Both the position numbers and the translations under genes were made by a program. Source: Anarhynchus alexandrinus (lineage: Eukaryota; Chordata; Aves; Charadriiformes; Charadriidae). From it: a DNA stretch of 64,000 nucleotides. The DNA lies in the NCBI GenBank assembly GCA_008711295.1, contig VUYV01000015.1, positions 6,744,658 to 6,808,657 on the forward strand, in the 5' to 3' direction. The notes under the pieces are model-generated. The model was not told where the DNA came from, searched no databases, and was given only the letters and a program-made list of their open reading frames with translations. Of the stretch, positions 13,101-28,100 are shown piece by piece (position 1 is the first letter of the stretch; each line of letters starts with the position of its first letter).

Positions 13101-16100
13101 ATTTAAACAGCACTACAGCTATGCAGAGCTTTTCATCACTTCAGCTGTTCAAGGCGCTGAAGGACAGCTGCACGTGGAAACAAACTGTATGTAAGAGATG
13201 AAAATAAATACCTAGATCCAAAGCAGAGGCCAATGCTTTTTCTCAGAGCACCCGCATAATGTGTTCCCTACAGCAAACATTACCACTAACAACAAGCACT
13301 TATGTTCTCTACCTGCAAACTTCTGGCTAACTCTCTACACAAAGAATACTGCAAGGCTGCAGAAGAGAGGTGTCTAAATACAGAAGTTGACAAGATATCA
13401 GCTAGAAAGTGATCAGTAACAGCAAGTTTCATGCCAAAACACTCTTTTACATACTGGAAGTACCCAAACTTTAGTTATCTGCCCCAAAATCCAGCCTACC
13501 TTAGCATTTAACTAACATAATGAGCATTTATTAGCACTAAGCAGGCATCTCAGAGCAACAGTTTTTATTTTGCTTATGTGCAAGCTTAAACTCTCCTAAA
13601 GACTGTTTATATTGTACAATCAATTGAAAGGAAAATGGGATAGAAGCTCAGAAGTCAATTTTCAGGCTTCTGAACAGTTTAGACCCCCAAAATTAGCAGG
13701 CAATTGGAATAAGCATTAGGCACCCAAAAATGAGAGAATAAACTCACTTGTCCTAGAATCTCAATGCAGGATGTGAAGAACTGCCTTGTGGGAGGATTGC
13801 GTTGAGTTTCATCACACACATACTCCACTAACATAAAAAACAAACTAATTCCGACTTTCTTAATTGCAGGCACAGGCTGCACCTTGTATATGTTTATTAA
13901 GGCCCTGAAAAGAAAAAAAAAGGGTAGATTAAATTTATGTATGGAAAATAATCCGTGACAATAAAGGTTTCTTGCCAATATACAGCCTTGAGATGGGTAT
14001 TTCTGGGTTCACAGAATCACAGCATGGTTGAGGTTGGGAGGGACTTCTGGAGGACATGTGGACCAACCCCTCTGCTCCAGCAGGGCCATCTACAGCTACA
14101 GTTGCCCAGGACTGCGTTCAGATGGCTTTTGAGTACCTCCAGGGATGGACACTCTACAACCTCTCTGGACAGCCTGTGTCACCCCTCACAGTAAAAAAGC
14201 GTTNGACACACTACAACCTCTCTGGACAGCCTGTGTCACCCCTCACAGTAAAACAAGCATTTCGTGATGTTCAGAGGGAACCTCCTGTGTTTCAGTTTGT
14301 GCCCATTGCTTCTTGTCCTGTCACTGGGCCCCCCTGACAAGAGCCTGGCTCCATCTTCTTTGCACCCTCCCTTCAAGTATTTCTATATATTGATGAGAAC
14401 CCTCTGAGCCTCCTCACAGCCAGGCTGAACAGTCCCAAGTTTAGCTCAAGTAATTTTGCTGACTGAAATGGGTACCTCCAAACCTTAGAAAGCCTCCATA
14501 ATCAGAGTCAGAAGGTGATTATCAAAAGATTTTTCACAGCATAGTTCCAATAGATTATTTCTCCCTCAAATCATGTTCTTAGGCCATCTCAACTACATTT
14601 GCACTGCAAGAAAGTTTACCTCATTTTATTTAACAGGCTCAGCAATAAAAGAATTAAAACAGAATCAATCTTTTCTTGTGTATTACCAAATAAATGTTTT
14701 GAGCTCAAACCCCCATCTCCACTGAGTCCAAATTAAAACATCTGAAGAACATGCAGTTCCACAGATGTATGCTCAAGAACTAGCCCATCCATGAATTTTT
14801 CAGATTAATGATCAAGAATGAACGTGTAGGAATAGTAACCAAATATTTTAACTTGTACAGTGAGTACACTCTGTAGGAAACCAACTACACTAAAAAGAAT
14901 CCCAGCAGAAATCTAGGAGACTAAGAAGAATGGTGTTGCAAAACTGGAGCTCTGGGATGAACTCTAAAAGGTCTTCAAGAGGAAGGCAGCCTTGGCCTAA
15001 TCCATTTAGTCACCCCACCAAAAAAAGTGATATTATATAGTCCTCTTCCACTGCATCATTTTGTTGCATATATTGAAAAGCTACTTCAATTCATAACTCT
15101 CTATTCAAGAACTATGTCCCACACTATAACAGGGAAAATCTAGACAGAGATACTAAAAACATGGAGTTTAGCCTACGGCTGAGACAGCTGTGGTACAAGT
15201 TTGCCGTTTCCTGAAGTTTAACATAGCATCCCTGTCATCACGCAATGTGCTTTTGCAGGGTTAGAAGGGTTATTCGAACACAAAATACAATAAATCAAAA
15301 GAGAAAACAATACTGTGTGCCCTGTTGAGGCTCAACGACCAGCCGTTAGCTCTTCTGATAACAGAGAGTTGTTCCTTTAGAGGTCTGTGTCACACATACA
15401 GGTCTCAGGATTCCAGCTCTATTGATGACCCAAGCTGACGAGCATTACGAAAAACACACAAACAGGTTCCACATTTTAGCTCTAACATGCAGAAAAAGAA
15501 ATATAAAACATCACTACCTAAAACAGTGTCTGAACAACCTACGTTATAAAATTTTCCACATGTACTGCTGCTTCCACAACACCCAGAGAAGGTGGCTTCG
15601 TAGCTTCTGCCTGCAGTTGTCTCACTTCTTTACGCAAAGCATGAAGCTGCTGACTCACTGCTTCATTTTTATGTTTCCCTTCAAACTGAATGACAAAAAG
15701 ACACATATTCATTTCAGAATAATATATTTTGCTAAAATTCTTCAACGTTGCACCTATTTGTAAAAATGAAGCAGAGCCCAGTAAGAGAACTCTGAATACA
15801 GATGGTTTTCTCCTGAGAGTTTTGATCAGACTTTGTACATCTTGCCCAAGCACACATCCTTGGTCATGTTCCTATTTAATTATCACACACTAATACAATT
15901 CATGTCTTTTATGCAGGACTTTTAATCCACAGGGACTGAAACTTAGAGGGGATCAGGAAATTCACATACCAAGCAACATGGGAATATTTCTACAAATATT
16001 ATCATGCTTCTATTCGTATCAGTGAGCATATCCCGACATTCCCACATTGGGAAGCAGTTTAGAGTGGACACTGTGAGCAAAACAATTTTTACACAACAAT

Positions 16101-19100
16101 TTGTTCTTCAGCTGTTGATCTGTGTGTCCTTTTGAGCATTACATATTAGGTTTTTCAGGTAACTATTATATGTGTATGGATTCATTTTGGTCAACTGCTA
16201 CCATTCTTGTAACCATTCAGTCATCTCACTTTCATTATCCACATCCAACAGCCCCAGAATAGAAGCAATGCCACGTCTCTAACCTGGATTGTTACAAAAG
16301 CTGCTCCCTGGCAGCCTTTATTTGAAGTTCCCCGGCACTCCAAGTGGAGGGTGATCTGCTCTTCCCGATTGACATACAGCTTAGGTACTGTGTCCAGTAT
16401 TTCACTATTGAGAGCAACATGCTGAGATTCCCAGAGCGCTGCAGTTCTGAAAAGCATTTATTAATAAAGTTACCAAAATCTTTACTGAAAACAGTAATAC
16501 TAAGAATTTAAAAGCAAGAGATGAGACTTCAATTTAATGTGCTGTACAAAGACTAGTGACACTTTCCTAGAAAACATAAAAGGTTATTAAATGAAATTGA
16601 GTTAAAACTTCAAAGTAATCGCACTTCAAAGTAATAAAGAAATAGGTTCCTAAGAACAAAACTACTCAAGTCTGCATGAGTTCTTTTGAATTATTTTATA
16701 TGACAACCTAGAAGGAAATTAAATAGATCACTCTCTGTAGGAAATGTAATTTTCCACCAGACAAGCAAAAGCTGGACTGTGGGATGATTCAGTCAACAAA
16801 AAAAGCCCACCTAAAATTGCTGCTGGAATTGTTTAGACACATCATCTCTTGGGCTTAGCAAGTTTGGGGTTGGTTTATAGTATTTTTATTAAATGACTAC
16901 AGTGGGTGAGAACAGCTATAGATTCATCAGCTGTGTTTGAAAACAATTCAGCTGGGTTCTCTTAGGAATATTAGAAACAGAAATTCTCTTTCACTCACAA
17001 AGGCAATGGTCCCAGAAATCAGATGTCTCTCTTGGGGGTTCCAGTGCTTTATACTGCAGCTACTACATTAGTCAACAAAGGTTAACTAACTTATTGTCAA
17101 CAAATCAAGGCTAAAGGGAAGCTTTATTTTGTATGCCAATTGAGAAAAGAAACTATAGAAGTTAGGTATCAGCTGATGTAATCTCAGTCATTAGATAAGA
17201 CAATTAGTCTTACCTTAAAGGACTGGAAAAGTAACATTATAGCCAAGGACGAAAAAAAAAAAATGGGACAAGAAGCAGAAGTCAAGTACTGACAGTCTTG
17301 TGCCAACACCACAAATGAGGTCACTACAAAGGGCACCTGAAGACACTGCTAGACGTGCCACTGAGGCAGAAGGAAACAGCGATGTCTTACTTGGCATGTC
17401 GCTGCAAGATGTTAAGGTCCATGCGCATGAGCTGAATTGCTTCTTTCTGACTTACTAGACTGGCAGAGGAAATAACTGGCACAGGAGCTTTCATGGTCTG
17501 GAGTGGAAGAAGGGGCTTGGGAGTATCAAACTTCTTCAAATTATTCATTATCCTCTCTTTGGCTAAGAGAGAAAGCAGAAGGGAGGTTTGTCAATAAGAA
17601 AAGTTTAGGAGAAACTGAACAAAAACATTGGGGTTTTGCATGAAATATTTTTAGCAGCAGACAAATATTTCTCAGGATTCTTCCCTTTTGTCCTGGTTTG
17701 AGGTAAAACAGAACCAATTTTGTTCAGTAACTTCGCTTCTTAGCTGGGCCTCTTCTAACTACTGAAATTAACAGCATATTGTGCAGACAAATGCTCATTT
17801 TCTCAGAGTGATAAGACCAATGTTTATAACTGCTGCCCAGGCATGGTATGCAGAGAGGCTCCTGCTTATACTTGTTGCTATAACCCCCAAGGCCAACCAA
17901 CTTTGTTGTTTGCCCCGTTGGAAGGGCGGAAGCGAAAAACATAGTAGGGTCCCACCTGCAGGGAGGAGCGGACAGGACAGGTGACCCAAAACTGACCAAC
18001 AGGGTATTCCATCCCATCTGCATCATGCTCAGTATAAAAGCTGATGGATCAAAGGGTCGGCCCCCTCTTTGCCCCTCTTGTCTCTTCCTACAATGGCTGA
18101 TGTCTGAGGAGGACTCTGTTCGTCTGCCTGTGATCCCGATCCTGAATCCAGATCCGGAATCCGGTTCCCCTCCGTCACCGAGTCCAGCCTGGGACTGGCC
18201 CAGTGCCAGCCGGTGTCGTGATTGTCATCTCGGGAGCTTGATACGGTTTTGTATATATTTTTCATTATTTCTTTTTATTTTATTATTAATATTTCATTAA
18301 AGTAGTTTAGTTCTTTCTAAACTCATAAGTCTCTTTTTCCTCCTCTACCTCTCTCTCTGAAGAGGGGTAGAGGGGAGCATCTGTCGGTCCTATCTGGGGT
18401 CCCCTAGGTCCCCAGTAGCCAATTTGGCCTAAACCACGACACCTTTAAAAAAAAAAATCACTTAACTAATCTTCCTATTTTTGTTGACAAAGTTTCTTTT
18501 ACGGAACTAATTTTCACGACCAGCTCCACCACACAACATTAAGATCCAAGGTCCCATTGCTTTTCTTGTTTCCCCCAGTGAATCCTACCTTCTACCCTTC
18601 CAGTTTTCCTCTTATCACCCCATTTATTCCCCTCCTGACAGAGGCTCCCAGACCCAGGCTGCCAAGCCAAATTCATCTTCTTTTCCCTACAATTCAGCCT
18701 CATCTTTAGTCTCCTCAGCTCCAATTCCTCCCCAAAGTACAGCCTCTCTCCAGGTCAGCTCTCTCCTCCTGTTGATTCCCACTCAGTTTCTTTGCCCAAA
18801 CAATGCCAATTCACCTCTGAAACCATTTCAGTTTCCTTCTATTGCCTCCCTCCCCTTTTTCAATCAGCCTCCAAAAAAAATTCAGTCTCACCATATCCTA
18901 AATATACCTACTATGACAACTATTATCCCCTTCTGTGCTAGAACAACCCTTTCACCATGCCAAAATTCCAGGGATAGACATTGGAATAACAACAACAAAA
19001 AAAAAAACAATAAAGATCTTTGTTTTCAGTGACAGTGTTTTTTGCATGCTCTGTGCAGAGGAATCTTTGGTGGAGCTCACCCACAAAGCTCTAGACACAA

Positions 19101-22100
19101 CATCACCTGCTATTCTGTGATGGGGCAAACTTTAAACCAAAAACATCGATGTTAGCCTCTCACACCGGCATCTTAGTGATAACACCATGAAATTTCATGC
19201 AAAATACTGTACCCATACAAAACAAACTGTATTAACATCTTTATTCACAGACTTCATTACGTTCCTAAAGAAACTGTGCTTCAACATGCTCATAATTCTT
19301 TCTGATCAAGTTTTATTAACAAATATTCTTACAGCTTACCTGATAAAGGGTTGGTGAAGTCTGTTTGCCCTGCAGAAACACAGGTTGTATGTGATTCAAG
19401 CTGAACCTGCAGCCAAAGGTTTAGAGCTTCCTGAAACTCATGGTGTATGAGTTCAATATTGACATACTCCATCCACAAATCCTAAGGCACAAAAAATTAA
19501 ATTATCATTCCCGTTTTGGTCGGTTCCATATACTGTGCATCTATCCTAGTAGCTGGGGAACTAAAGTCAGTACAAAAAAACTAGACACTGCAGTTTAAGT
19601 CATAGGAAAATATTACTAGGGAAAAAGAAAATCTAAACTGAAGAAAAAAGGTGCAAAATTTTTATCACATAAACAGATAAGCCACTGAAAACCACTGATG
19701 ACACTTAGAGAAGAAATCTGACAAGCGCACACAGTACCAGTTCTAACAAATTAGAGATAAAGGGTAGGGATTATTAAAACTCAGTTCCAAAAAGAGGAAC
19801 ACAGAGAAAACCAAGATAGACTGAAACACGGCATGATGAACTGCGGTCAGGCTAAAGCAGGCTGCATTTGCAGCCGTCACATACACTGGAGGAATAAAAA
19901 TAAAGCAGCCATGAGGAGACACCCTTCCAAAATCTCCCTGTCACAGGCCTTTTAACTGTAATAACTCCTTAGGCTTACTGGACAGAATAACATACACTTC
20001 CTGCTTGCTAACTTATGTTTGAACCCACATACTACAAACTAACAACACGAGCAGATTTTGGCTTCCAGTCTTTTGTCATTTGAAGTTCCAACTTCCAATA
20101 ATTCTCTAAAATTATCTTAGAACATAAAAAGAATTACAGAATAGTACAGAATAAGGACTGTGTTGTCACTAAGATATGCAAGAATCTACTCACGAGTCCT
20201 CGCTCAAATACAAAGGAAGGCAGTTTGGGATAGCACAGGTTTTATAGGAAAAACGTTAGAGCTGTGAAGGTATCATACATGCTGTACACGTATTAAAGAC
20301 CAGCGATACCACGTCTCTCACTGCTTTGGAGGACCCATTTTAAAAAGGGAAGTCAATTTTGCATCCCAGATTGCCAGCATCATTAGCACTGCACCTGTTG
20401 ATTCTGCATGACTTTAGCAAGTCTATGTACATCATATTGCTTCGGTAAAGAAGGAATGTATGTGTCTCCTTTCTGGAAACTCTCTTCTTCCAACCACAAA
20501 ACAAAAACATTACAAAGCCTGAGAAGGAAAAAAAAAAAGAAAAAAATCAATGAACATTAATTGTATGCATAGCATGTATTACACAGCAGTCTCTTTCTGG
20601 GGTTTACAGTTAAGGTAACAAATTATGCTCCAAGGTGACATGTCTCAAAACACAGATGTTTCAGACACTTTGTGACTAACATACTAAGCATCAGTTCTAA
20701 GATCTGCAGTGGAAAAAAGCTATTTAGAAAAATATAAAAGGCAATAACCAAGAGTAACAAGACAAATTTTGAAAAGGAAAACATTTATGCAAATTAGCAA
20801 ACATGACCCAGGAGTGGAAGTGTCTCTTATGTGAGGGAATCATATTGACAACGCCATTCAAATGATCAATAAAGAGAAAAAAAAAAAAAAGAGTACATCT
20901 GAGCAAGTTTGTGTTCTCACCCCATAACTTCTCTAGAGTCCCTGCTCTAAAAGCTCACACACGAGTTACATTTTTTTAATTTCTTGTCAGGCTCAAATTC
21001 ATGGCTAGTTTATTCCCATTTCCTCCTCTGCTAACACTGTACTTCAACATAAATATACTTCTTTCTTCAACTGACATCACTCTACTAAGGGGTACACTTT
21101 TTATAATCATATCATCCAAGCTTTCCTGATTAAATACAAGGGGTAACTAGAATACCATTAAATCTTTGCACTGTGGTATTAAATACCACTAGCAAACTCC
21201 CGTTTTCTGTATCAGTGTCATTGGTGAAAAAACAGAAGTAGTCTAGTTCTAAGAGTAAGCCCTTATGAACTCTACCAATGTCTTCCCTCCTGTCTAGGTG
21301 GTCTGACTTCCTGAGCATAAGATTTACTTGGCCATAGAGCAGTCTGGTTCTACGTTGGAGCGAGGAACTCCTTTGAAATGAAAGACTGACAAAATATTAA
21401 TCAAGTTCCATGCAGTGAGCATCTCTGGATTATTTTTCACATATGACCAAGGAGGATTTATGATCCACCTTGTTTGTTTGTACAGAACCTACAGATTGCT
21501 GGGGGCAAGCACTTACAAGCAGCTCAGACTCTGTATGCCCAAACTCCCTGAACACAGGACTCTCCTCAAATAATCCCTTCAACTACAGTTTCTAGGAAAA
21601 TCAAGATACTATAATACTGCAAATATTTCTTAAGGTAGACTTCTCAAACCAAAAGTCTATGTATAACAGAACCACAAATTTCTCAACAGCATAGCTACAG
21701 TTCCATTGTGCGTGAGCTATGTGGTTTTTCAAAGTTACCCCTCCTTCCAAAAATGAGCGTTCATCGGCTGAGTTGCAGTGAGCGACCACACACACCTCCT
21801 TAGCCTACTCCAACACAAGGAAACAGTCTTGTGCTAATGTTTTGGTTAAGCAGACATATCACTTCCCAGCTGGCACAGCACACGCTTGTCACCGCTCAAC
21901 TTTAGTGTGATAACTGGGCAAACTGCACTAATTAAATCACGCGTTGAAACAGCCAGTAAATTCCCTGGAGAAGTAATCTTATTTAGACTTCAGTTTGGGC
22001 CCTAGCCTGTGACAAATAGATGTATACACACAAAGTAGCACTTCACATTTATAGCTGGTGATGTACATACCAGCAGCAGATATGTCTAAACAACACATAT

Positions 22101-25100
22101 TTTACCAGTACAGGGATGTCATTAATTAAAAAACAAAGCTCTCCCCTATGGACAAGTCTATCAACCAGGTTTTACTTTTAGTAGTAAAATCAGCCCTCCC
22201 TTAATCAAGTTGTAACAACAGAGGAACAGATTTCACCACCACAAATAACAAGTGCCTGCGGTACATCTAAGTCAGCCGAGGGTCACGTCCCTTCACGTCT
22301 CCCACAGCTAGACTATGCCCTAGCAGCTGCTCAGGTGGTTGCGCTGAACAAGGTTGAACCGGGCAGGATTTTTTTTTACCTGACAAGTTCCTTATGCAGT
22401 TCTGGTGAAGTCAGGTAATCCGATGAGCAGCTCGCCTTCTCTGGTGATCTGTCGCTGCCCTCCGTGGGACTCTCCACTCTCAGCGCTTTACTGGCAGCGT
22501 GGTGGAAGTCTGCAACCTCTATTAAGCGCTGCTTCATTTCGTTCAGGAAGTTAACCTGAGCTACACTCTGGAAAAAACGTCTTCCGATACAGCCATCTAC
22601 AGGTAATCTAAAAATGAACAAAAAAGCACAACAAAGCCTTGGTGCGAGTGTCACATCAGCATCTCTGCAAACAAATTGACTCTTTAGAGAAGTCGCTGGT
22701 ACCCGCTGCTTTCAGACACCACCTTAGTGCGAGCCACTTACTAATCTCACGTGCAGCGCAGACTTATCAGTGCTTGCCATTCCGTTAGAGCTCTTATGAT
22801 CAGACTCACCCATATTGTGGTCCTGGCCGGTGAAGGTAAAGGAGGAAGAATTTCTGCCAGATTAGCGGCATGAGAGGGTGATCGGCAGGGGTAGCCAGGG
22901 CCTGGTGAGCCCAGCGGTAAATCATGAGCCTCTGCAGGGAAGGTACGATGGGCAGCTTCAGCTGGGTCTGCGCTTTCTGCAAAAAAGAACGTTTTCGGGC
23001 AAATGTTCTGCTGCGGTTCCCCGTAACAGGCTGTCACAGCTTCACCCAACAGATTAGCACAGCGTGAAAATTCAGCAATTACAGAAGAGAAAACTTTGGA
23101 AACATTTGCACATCTGTTACAGGTCTTAGTGGGAGAGCTGCCCAGCTCACAGCTATGTGGGGCAGCTGTTAAAGGCCAGGGCTACACCTCTGGTGCTTAC
23201 AAAAAAAATTAGCATGAATGGAAGGCCAACATATGGGCCATTGATATTAATTACACTTAATTACTGTTCTTCCTCACAGAGGTAGATGTTCCTGTTTTAG
23301 ACATCCATAAGACCGGCGGTGTTACAGAACAAAGCAGCAGCAGTGAAGCACAGCACATTCCATCCAGTGAAAACAACAATCTTAAGCCACATGAAGACAC
23401 AGAATCCTACAGCCTGTTACCACTTTTCACTTTTTCCAGACTACATTCCATGCAGTACTATTGCAAGTCTAAAGTGTGATGTAAAACCAATGTGAAGAAA
23501 GAATACAGAAGGAGAAAGAATAATATATTTTTCTTTTTGCAAAAGCAGAACAAAGGAAATGCAATGTATGAGCTGTATTAGCAACACAGAACTCTACTCC
23601 ATGGACCCACTAAATCACTGAAGTCATGCACCAAGCTCACACGGGCTGTGCCTGAAGCAGGTGAATGGGAGGCTTTTCTGAGTTCCCACATCTTGGCACA
23701 GACCCTGTCACTACCTCATCCCCCACCCTACACCTTGGGAAGCCTCAGCACCCTTTTCCACACACTCCCCCCACATACTATCTCACTGTTTTCCAGGTAA
23801 ATCAAGACATGCAAGCCAAGGGAAAAAATGTCCTCTGGACTAGCCTCCAAGGATGCAAGACACACCAGTCTGGATGTATTCAAAGCAAACCTATTTTCAT
23901 AGAGCTTCTAGGGTACCTTCTTCATTAGAACACGTTGAAACAGTGGAGATGAAGGATGGGCCAAAACTCACACTTTGAGACTGGACAGCTTTGGTTTCCA
24001 CTTGCTTCATTCCAGACTTTCTAAATCAATTTGGGCAAAGAACCTGGAAAATGCTGCAACAGGGCTTACAGCACACCTGACTGTCTTGTTAAGAGAAAGA
24101 CCTAAACAGTCCTGAAAGTCTTGGAAGATAATTCAGCAAATACAGAGAAAAGTAAAGGCCAAACTTCTGCAAAATTCAGATCGTCTGAGGAATGTTCTTT
24201 GAACTATAGACACATTTTCCCACCTGTAAAATAAGAGTATCTGCACTCCCATCTCAATGATAGAGAGTAAATCCACTGAAGATTATGAGGAATTCAGATG
24301 ATCCAGAAAATCATGTAAGAACACTAATTAGTGACTGAAGCTTTCTGTACATAATGGTATATTAAAAAACAGATATTTGCAAGGTAGTTTTCAAACATTC
24401 AGTTCAAAACATAAAGGGAAATTTCCCTGAAGTGTATTTTCTCCTGGAAAGCCAATCATATAAAGCATTAGGTATGCTTTTATCTTGGTAAGAAAAAGCA
24501 CATGAGAAAAACTTAACAATACAAGAGAACACTTTTCTTCAGTAGTTCTCTCTAATAAAAGCAGATGAACAGTGCTCTTACCTTCAAAGCTTGATCAGGC
24601 GTTGAAGCATTCATAACTAACTCCCCCTCCACAACTCTGCGAAGCTGTGAATCTTCTTCAAATATTGACTCCATATTTAACACCATCCATGAAAACCAGA
24701 CCTGCACAACACAGTAATAACAGAAACACTGATAACAAAATGGCAGGGGTAGGTTCAGGAAGCTTGCTTTTTCTTAAGAGGAATATGCCTTTGGCAGATT
24801 CTCATTACAAAGCTGCAAGAGCAGTATTGTATCTCAACAAGAAAACTGAAAAACAGTTTCCTCCTTATCTACATTCAAAATTCCCCTTTGTATTTTGTAC
24901 AGTCTTGGGAATGAAGGGGGAAACCAGGGACAAGTGACAGAATTATCCAGAGTTTTAGAGGAAACAACCTACTCAGACCCAGCAAAATAAAATCTCTCTC
25001 CTACTTGCACTACATATCTCCAGTTGGGGTACTGAAGGTTTTTTTCCTTTTTGCTCAAATTCAGAACTTGCTTAAGCAGAGAGAAGGCAACTAGAATTCA

Positions 25101-28100
25101 AAATATTTATCAGATAAAGATTGATCTAATAGAAAAGTCAGGCTTTACGTATTTTTCTCTCATTAAATATACCAAGAACAATTGAAGATTAAAAGAAAGC
25201 TCAACTAATAAATCCTATTATATGAATTCTTGGACACAGATCAGACAAACTCTCTGTGCAAAATGTCCACGTTCCCTTTAGTGTAAGAAACCCATGGCAT
25301 TCTCTTAGGCTGAATTAGGATTTTATCACAAGAAAATTCACAAACACTAGGATAGAAAGAAAGAGGGAACAAGAGAAAGTCTGCAAAAACCTGTGAAAGC
25401 GGGAAAAAAAAACCCAACTAGACACCTGCTTATCGCAGGGTTGTTCATACAACACTATCGTACCACTTACCTGAGAGGAATTGGCATTGCCCTCAACAAA
25501 GGAAGGTGTCACATTGCCTGCCACAATCCAGCTAACAAGCGAAGACAGCAGGCCTTTGTCACAGTGATAGCCCAAAGCATTCTGCAAGGAAACACAAATA
25601 TTTGTGGTTTTTCATAAGCAGCCTAACAGATGATTTACATCTGTACGTTGCTCTGCCTTCATCCAGGTTCCTTTCTGCCTCATGTTGTTACTTCCCAACC
25701 TTAGCTCAGCCAGCCACCACTGAAATGCCTGCTTGTATTTTATTTTTTTCAGTGAAAAGATTCTGCTATAGTGACAGTGTCCATTTTTTTCAGGAGAGAA
25801 AACTCTATTTTTGTTCTAAACACACTAACGAACATCTGAAATGCAAAAGACCACAAACTAAAATGCTATGATAGAACTCATATGAATGAGACCTATGTTC
25901 CAAATAGTTTTTAATTATTATTATTAAAATATCAGACATTTCATTAATCTTGACCTACTCAGAAAAGATCAGATAACCACATTACCATTCATCATCATGA
26001 CTGTTCTTGTTGCATTTCAGGAAAATACATTCACATCAACATTAGAATGAGCAACGTGTGACTTACCTTGTGTTGTTGGTAAAGCAGCTTTTGTACGCAG
26101 TCTTCTTGATTGTACTGAAAAGCAGCTTTACACAAATCATCCAGCAGGAAGAGTGTTGCCCTGTCCCTGTGCCACATCTGCTGGCTGGTGAGGACCTGAA
26201 CCCAGAACTCCAGTACTGCAGCTGGCCCCACTCCATTTGGCTGGTCGCTTCGAAAAATGTGAGTCTGCCAAATTAAAGGGTAAAATTATTCAAGATATTT
26301 CAGCTTCAACTAAAGCTTGAGAATTTATTGAAACTTGCATAAGGCTGTGGGCCTGTCCTTAAAATAAATAATTCACGATGACGCTCTCTATGCCTGTGTA
26401 AAAACAACTTTGTCATCTCCAACTTCCAAGAGAGATTCTGCAGCCTGGAGAGATGAGCATCTTGTGCAATCAGCAAAAACAGACACAAAAGCCTAAGTGG
26501 GAGCTCTGTGACCTGCAGGCATAAGTGGCACATATTTCTGTAGTGTAGTCTGCTGTTCCCACAAAAGGACTTCCCAGAGTAGGTATGCGTCCCTTTAGTC
26601 CTTACTGCCCCTCTACTGTTCGTGGGCCTCGGCTCTTGACCTCTCTGCACTTACGAAAAAATACCAGTTTCCTAACACAAGAACATCTTTTCATAGCATA
26701 GCCATAAATCAACGGTCAAAAGCAAAGCTTTCAAATATTAATACATCTGCTGCATTCCTCAACTAACAAGTGAGAAAGTAGGGCTGTGTATCACGTTCCA
26801 TTTTTAGGCAGAGTTTTGACCTGGTATTAAAAAAAATACATTTTCCAAGAAGTCTGGAAGGCACATATTATTATGTACAGTGTCACATGCAGTGCCAGAT
26901 TTAGGCAATGTTAAGCAGAAGTATTTCAGGAAACCAAACCCAACTGTTTGTGCTTGATGCAGGGTACTCCGTGGCTGTAGAACTGCCAGATTCAGTACCC
27001 TTCCTAACCTTGAGCACTAAACTCAGTCAAAAAAGCTTACTTTTTAAAAAAAAAAACCTCCTCCTTTTTTAAAAGAAAAAATAATCTTCTTACCTGTATC
27101 ATACTACTGAGCAGCTTAACATTTTCTCCATAGCTCACTCCTGTCAAGTGCTGTGTTACTTTATGGGTAACCTGCTGGGTCATGCCTTGAGGGACTCCAC
27201 TATCCAGATGAAGGAACAGTTGGACATAAGATAAAAACCTAGGGAAGTCAACAAATTAAATTAATTTCTCATACAGCATAATATACAGAAAGCCTGCTTC
27301 AAGAGAATTTAAAATCAGCTCAACAGCAGTGGTCGACACGCATATCCAAGGCTTTTGATTCACAGCCATGCTGCAGATTTAATTGCTCCATGTTAACTGT
27401 ATCGTAGGCACAGTATGAGCAGTTCAGGGCATACTAATTCCAGGCAGCCCATCAGGACTGAATGCGGTTCTTGATCCACATCAGCACCCAAATCTAGTCT
27501 GGGAATTGTTTGGGAAACTGCCAGGTGGTCCAAGCCAAAAGCACCCCAGGGACCACATTACTGATTTACCAGGACAGACACTGAGGTCCACCACTTGAGT
27601 ACACTCCTAGCTGCTCAACCTACCAGTAAGAACACAATTAAATAGTATTGCCTGTTTGTCTTTCTCGCTCATCTAAACACAACAGCTGCTTGTCAATATG
27701 GCTGTTCGAAGATCACTTTTGTAGCATTGCAGCAGCATCAGTGATGACTTCTATGTGTGAGGTGAGCAGGGGACACTTCTACAATTACTTCCTCAACCAC
27801 AGGCAATCCCAAAAAGTAACTCGGCAAATAAACCAGACGTACTTCCCCATCATCTGTGTTACATTCTCACTGGATGCAAAACCCAGAATGAAGCCTGACA
27901 AATGTTTTAACAGTCAAGATTAACTATCATTGTCCTTTATCAATAAATGTATTAGGAACATCTAACACTTACTGTTCATTCTTCAGGAGATAATACTGGC
28001 AAGAGTAAAATAAGGGTAAAATTTTATCCAGCACATGGACTACTGTTCTCAGATATCGAGTCTGGACGAGTACACCCAAAAGAGGGATCCCTTCAGCACA

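Larger units (their letters stand above)
19482..24581 (-). other. EPG5: EPG5 introns 21-24 (with exons 22-24 between)
   Basis: Intronic sequence around exons 22-24, without recognisable repeats other than the T/A tract beside the exon 24 acceptor. Confidence 0.55.

Noticed and set aside
17689..18441. Intact endogenous retrovirus
   Set aside because: Only a single LTR between the target duplications; no gag, pol or env sequence next to it.
26306..26650. 114-codon minus-strand frame in EPG5 intron 18
   Set aside because: Not part of the EPG5 protein, low-information composition and no splice signals in frame; probably chance.
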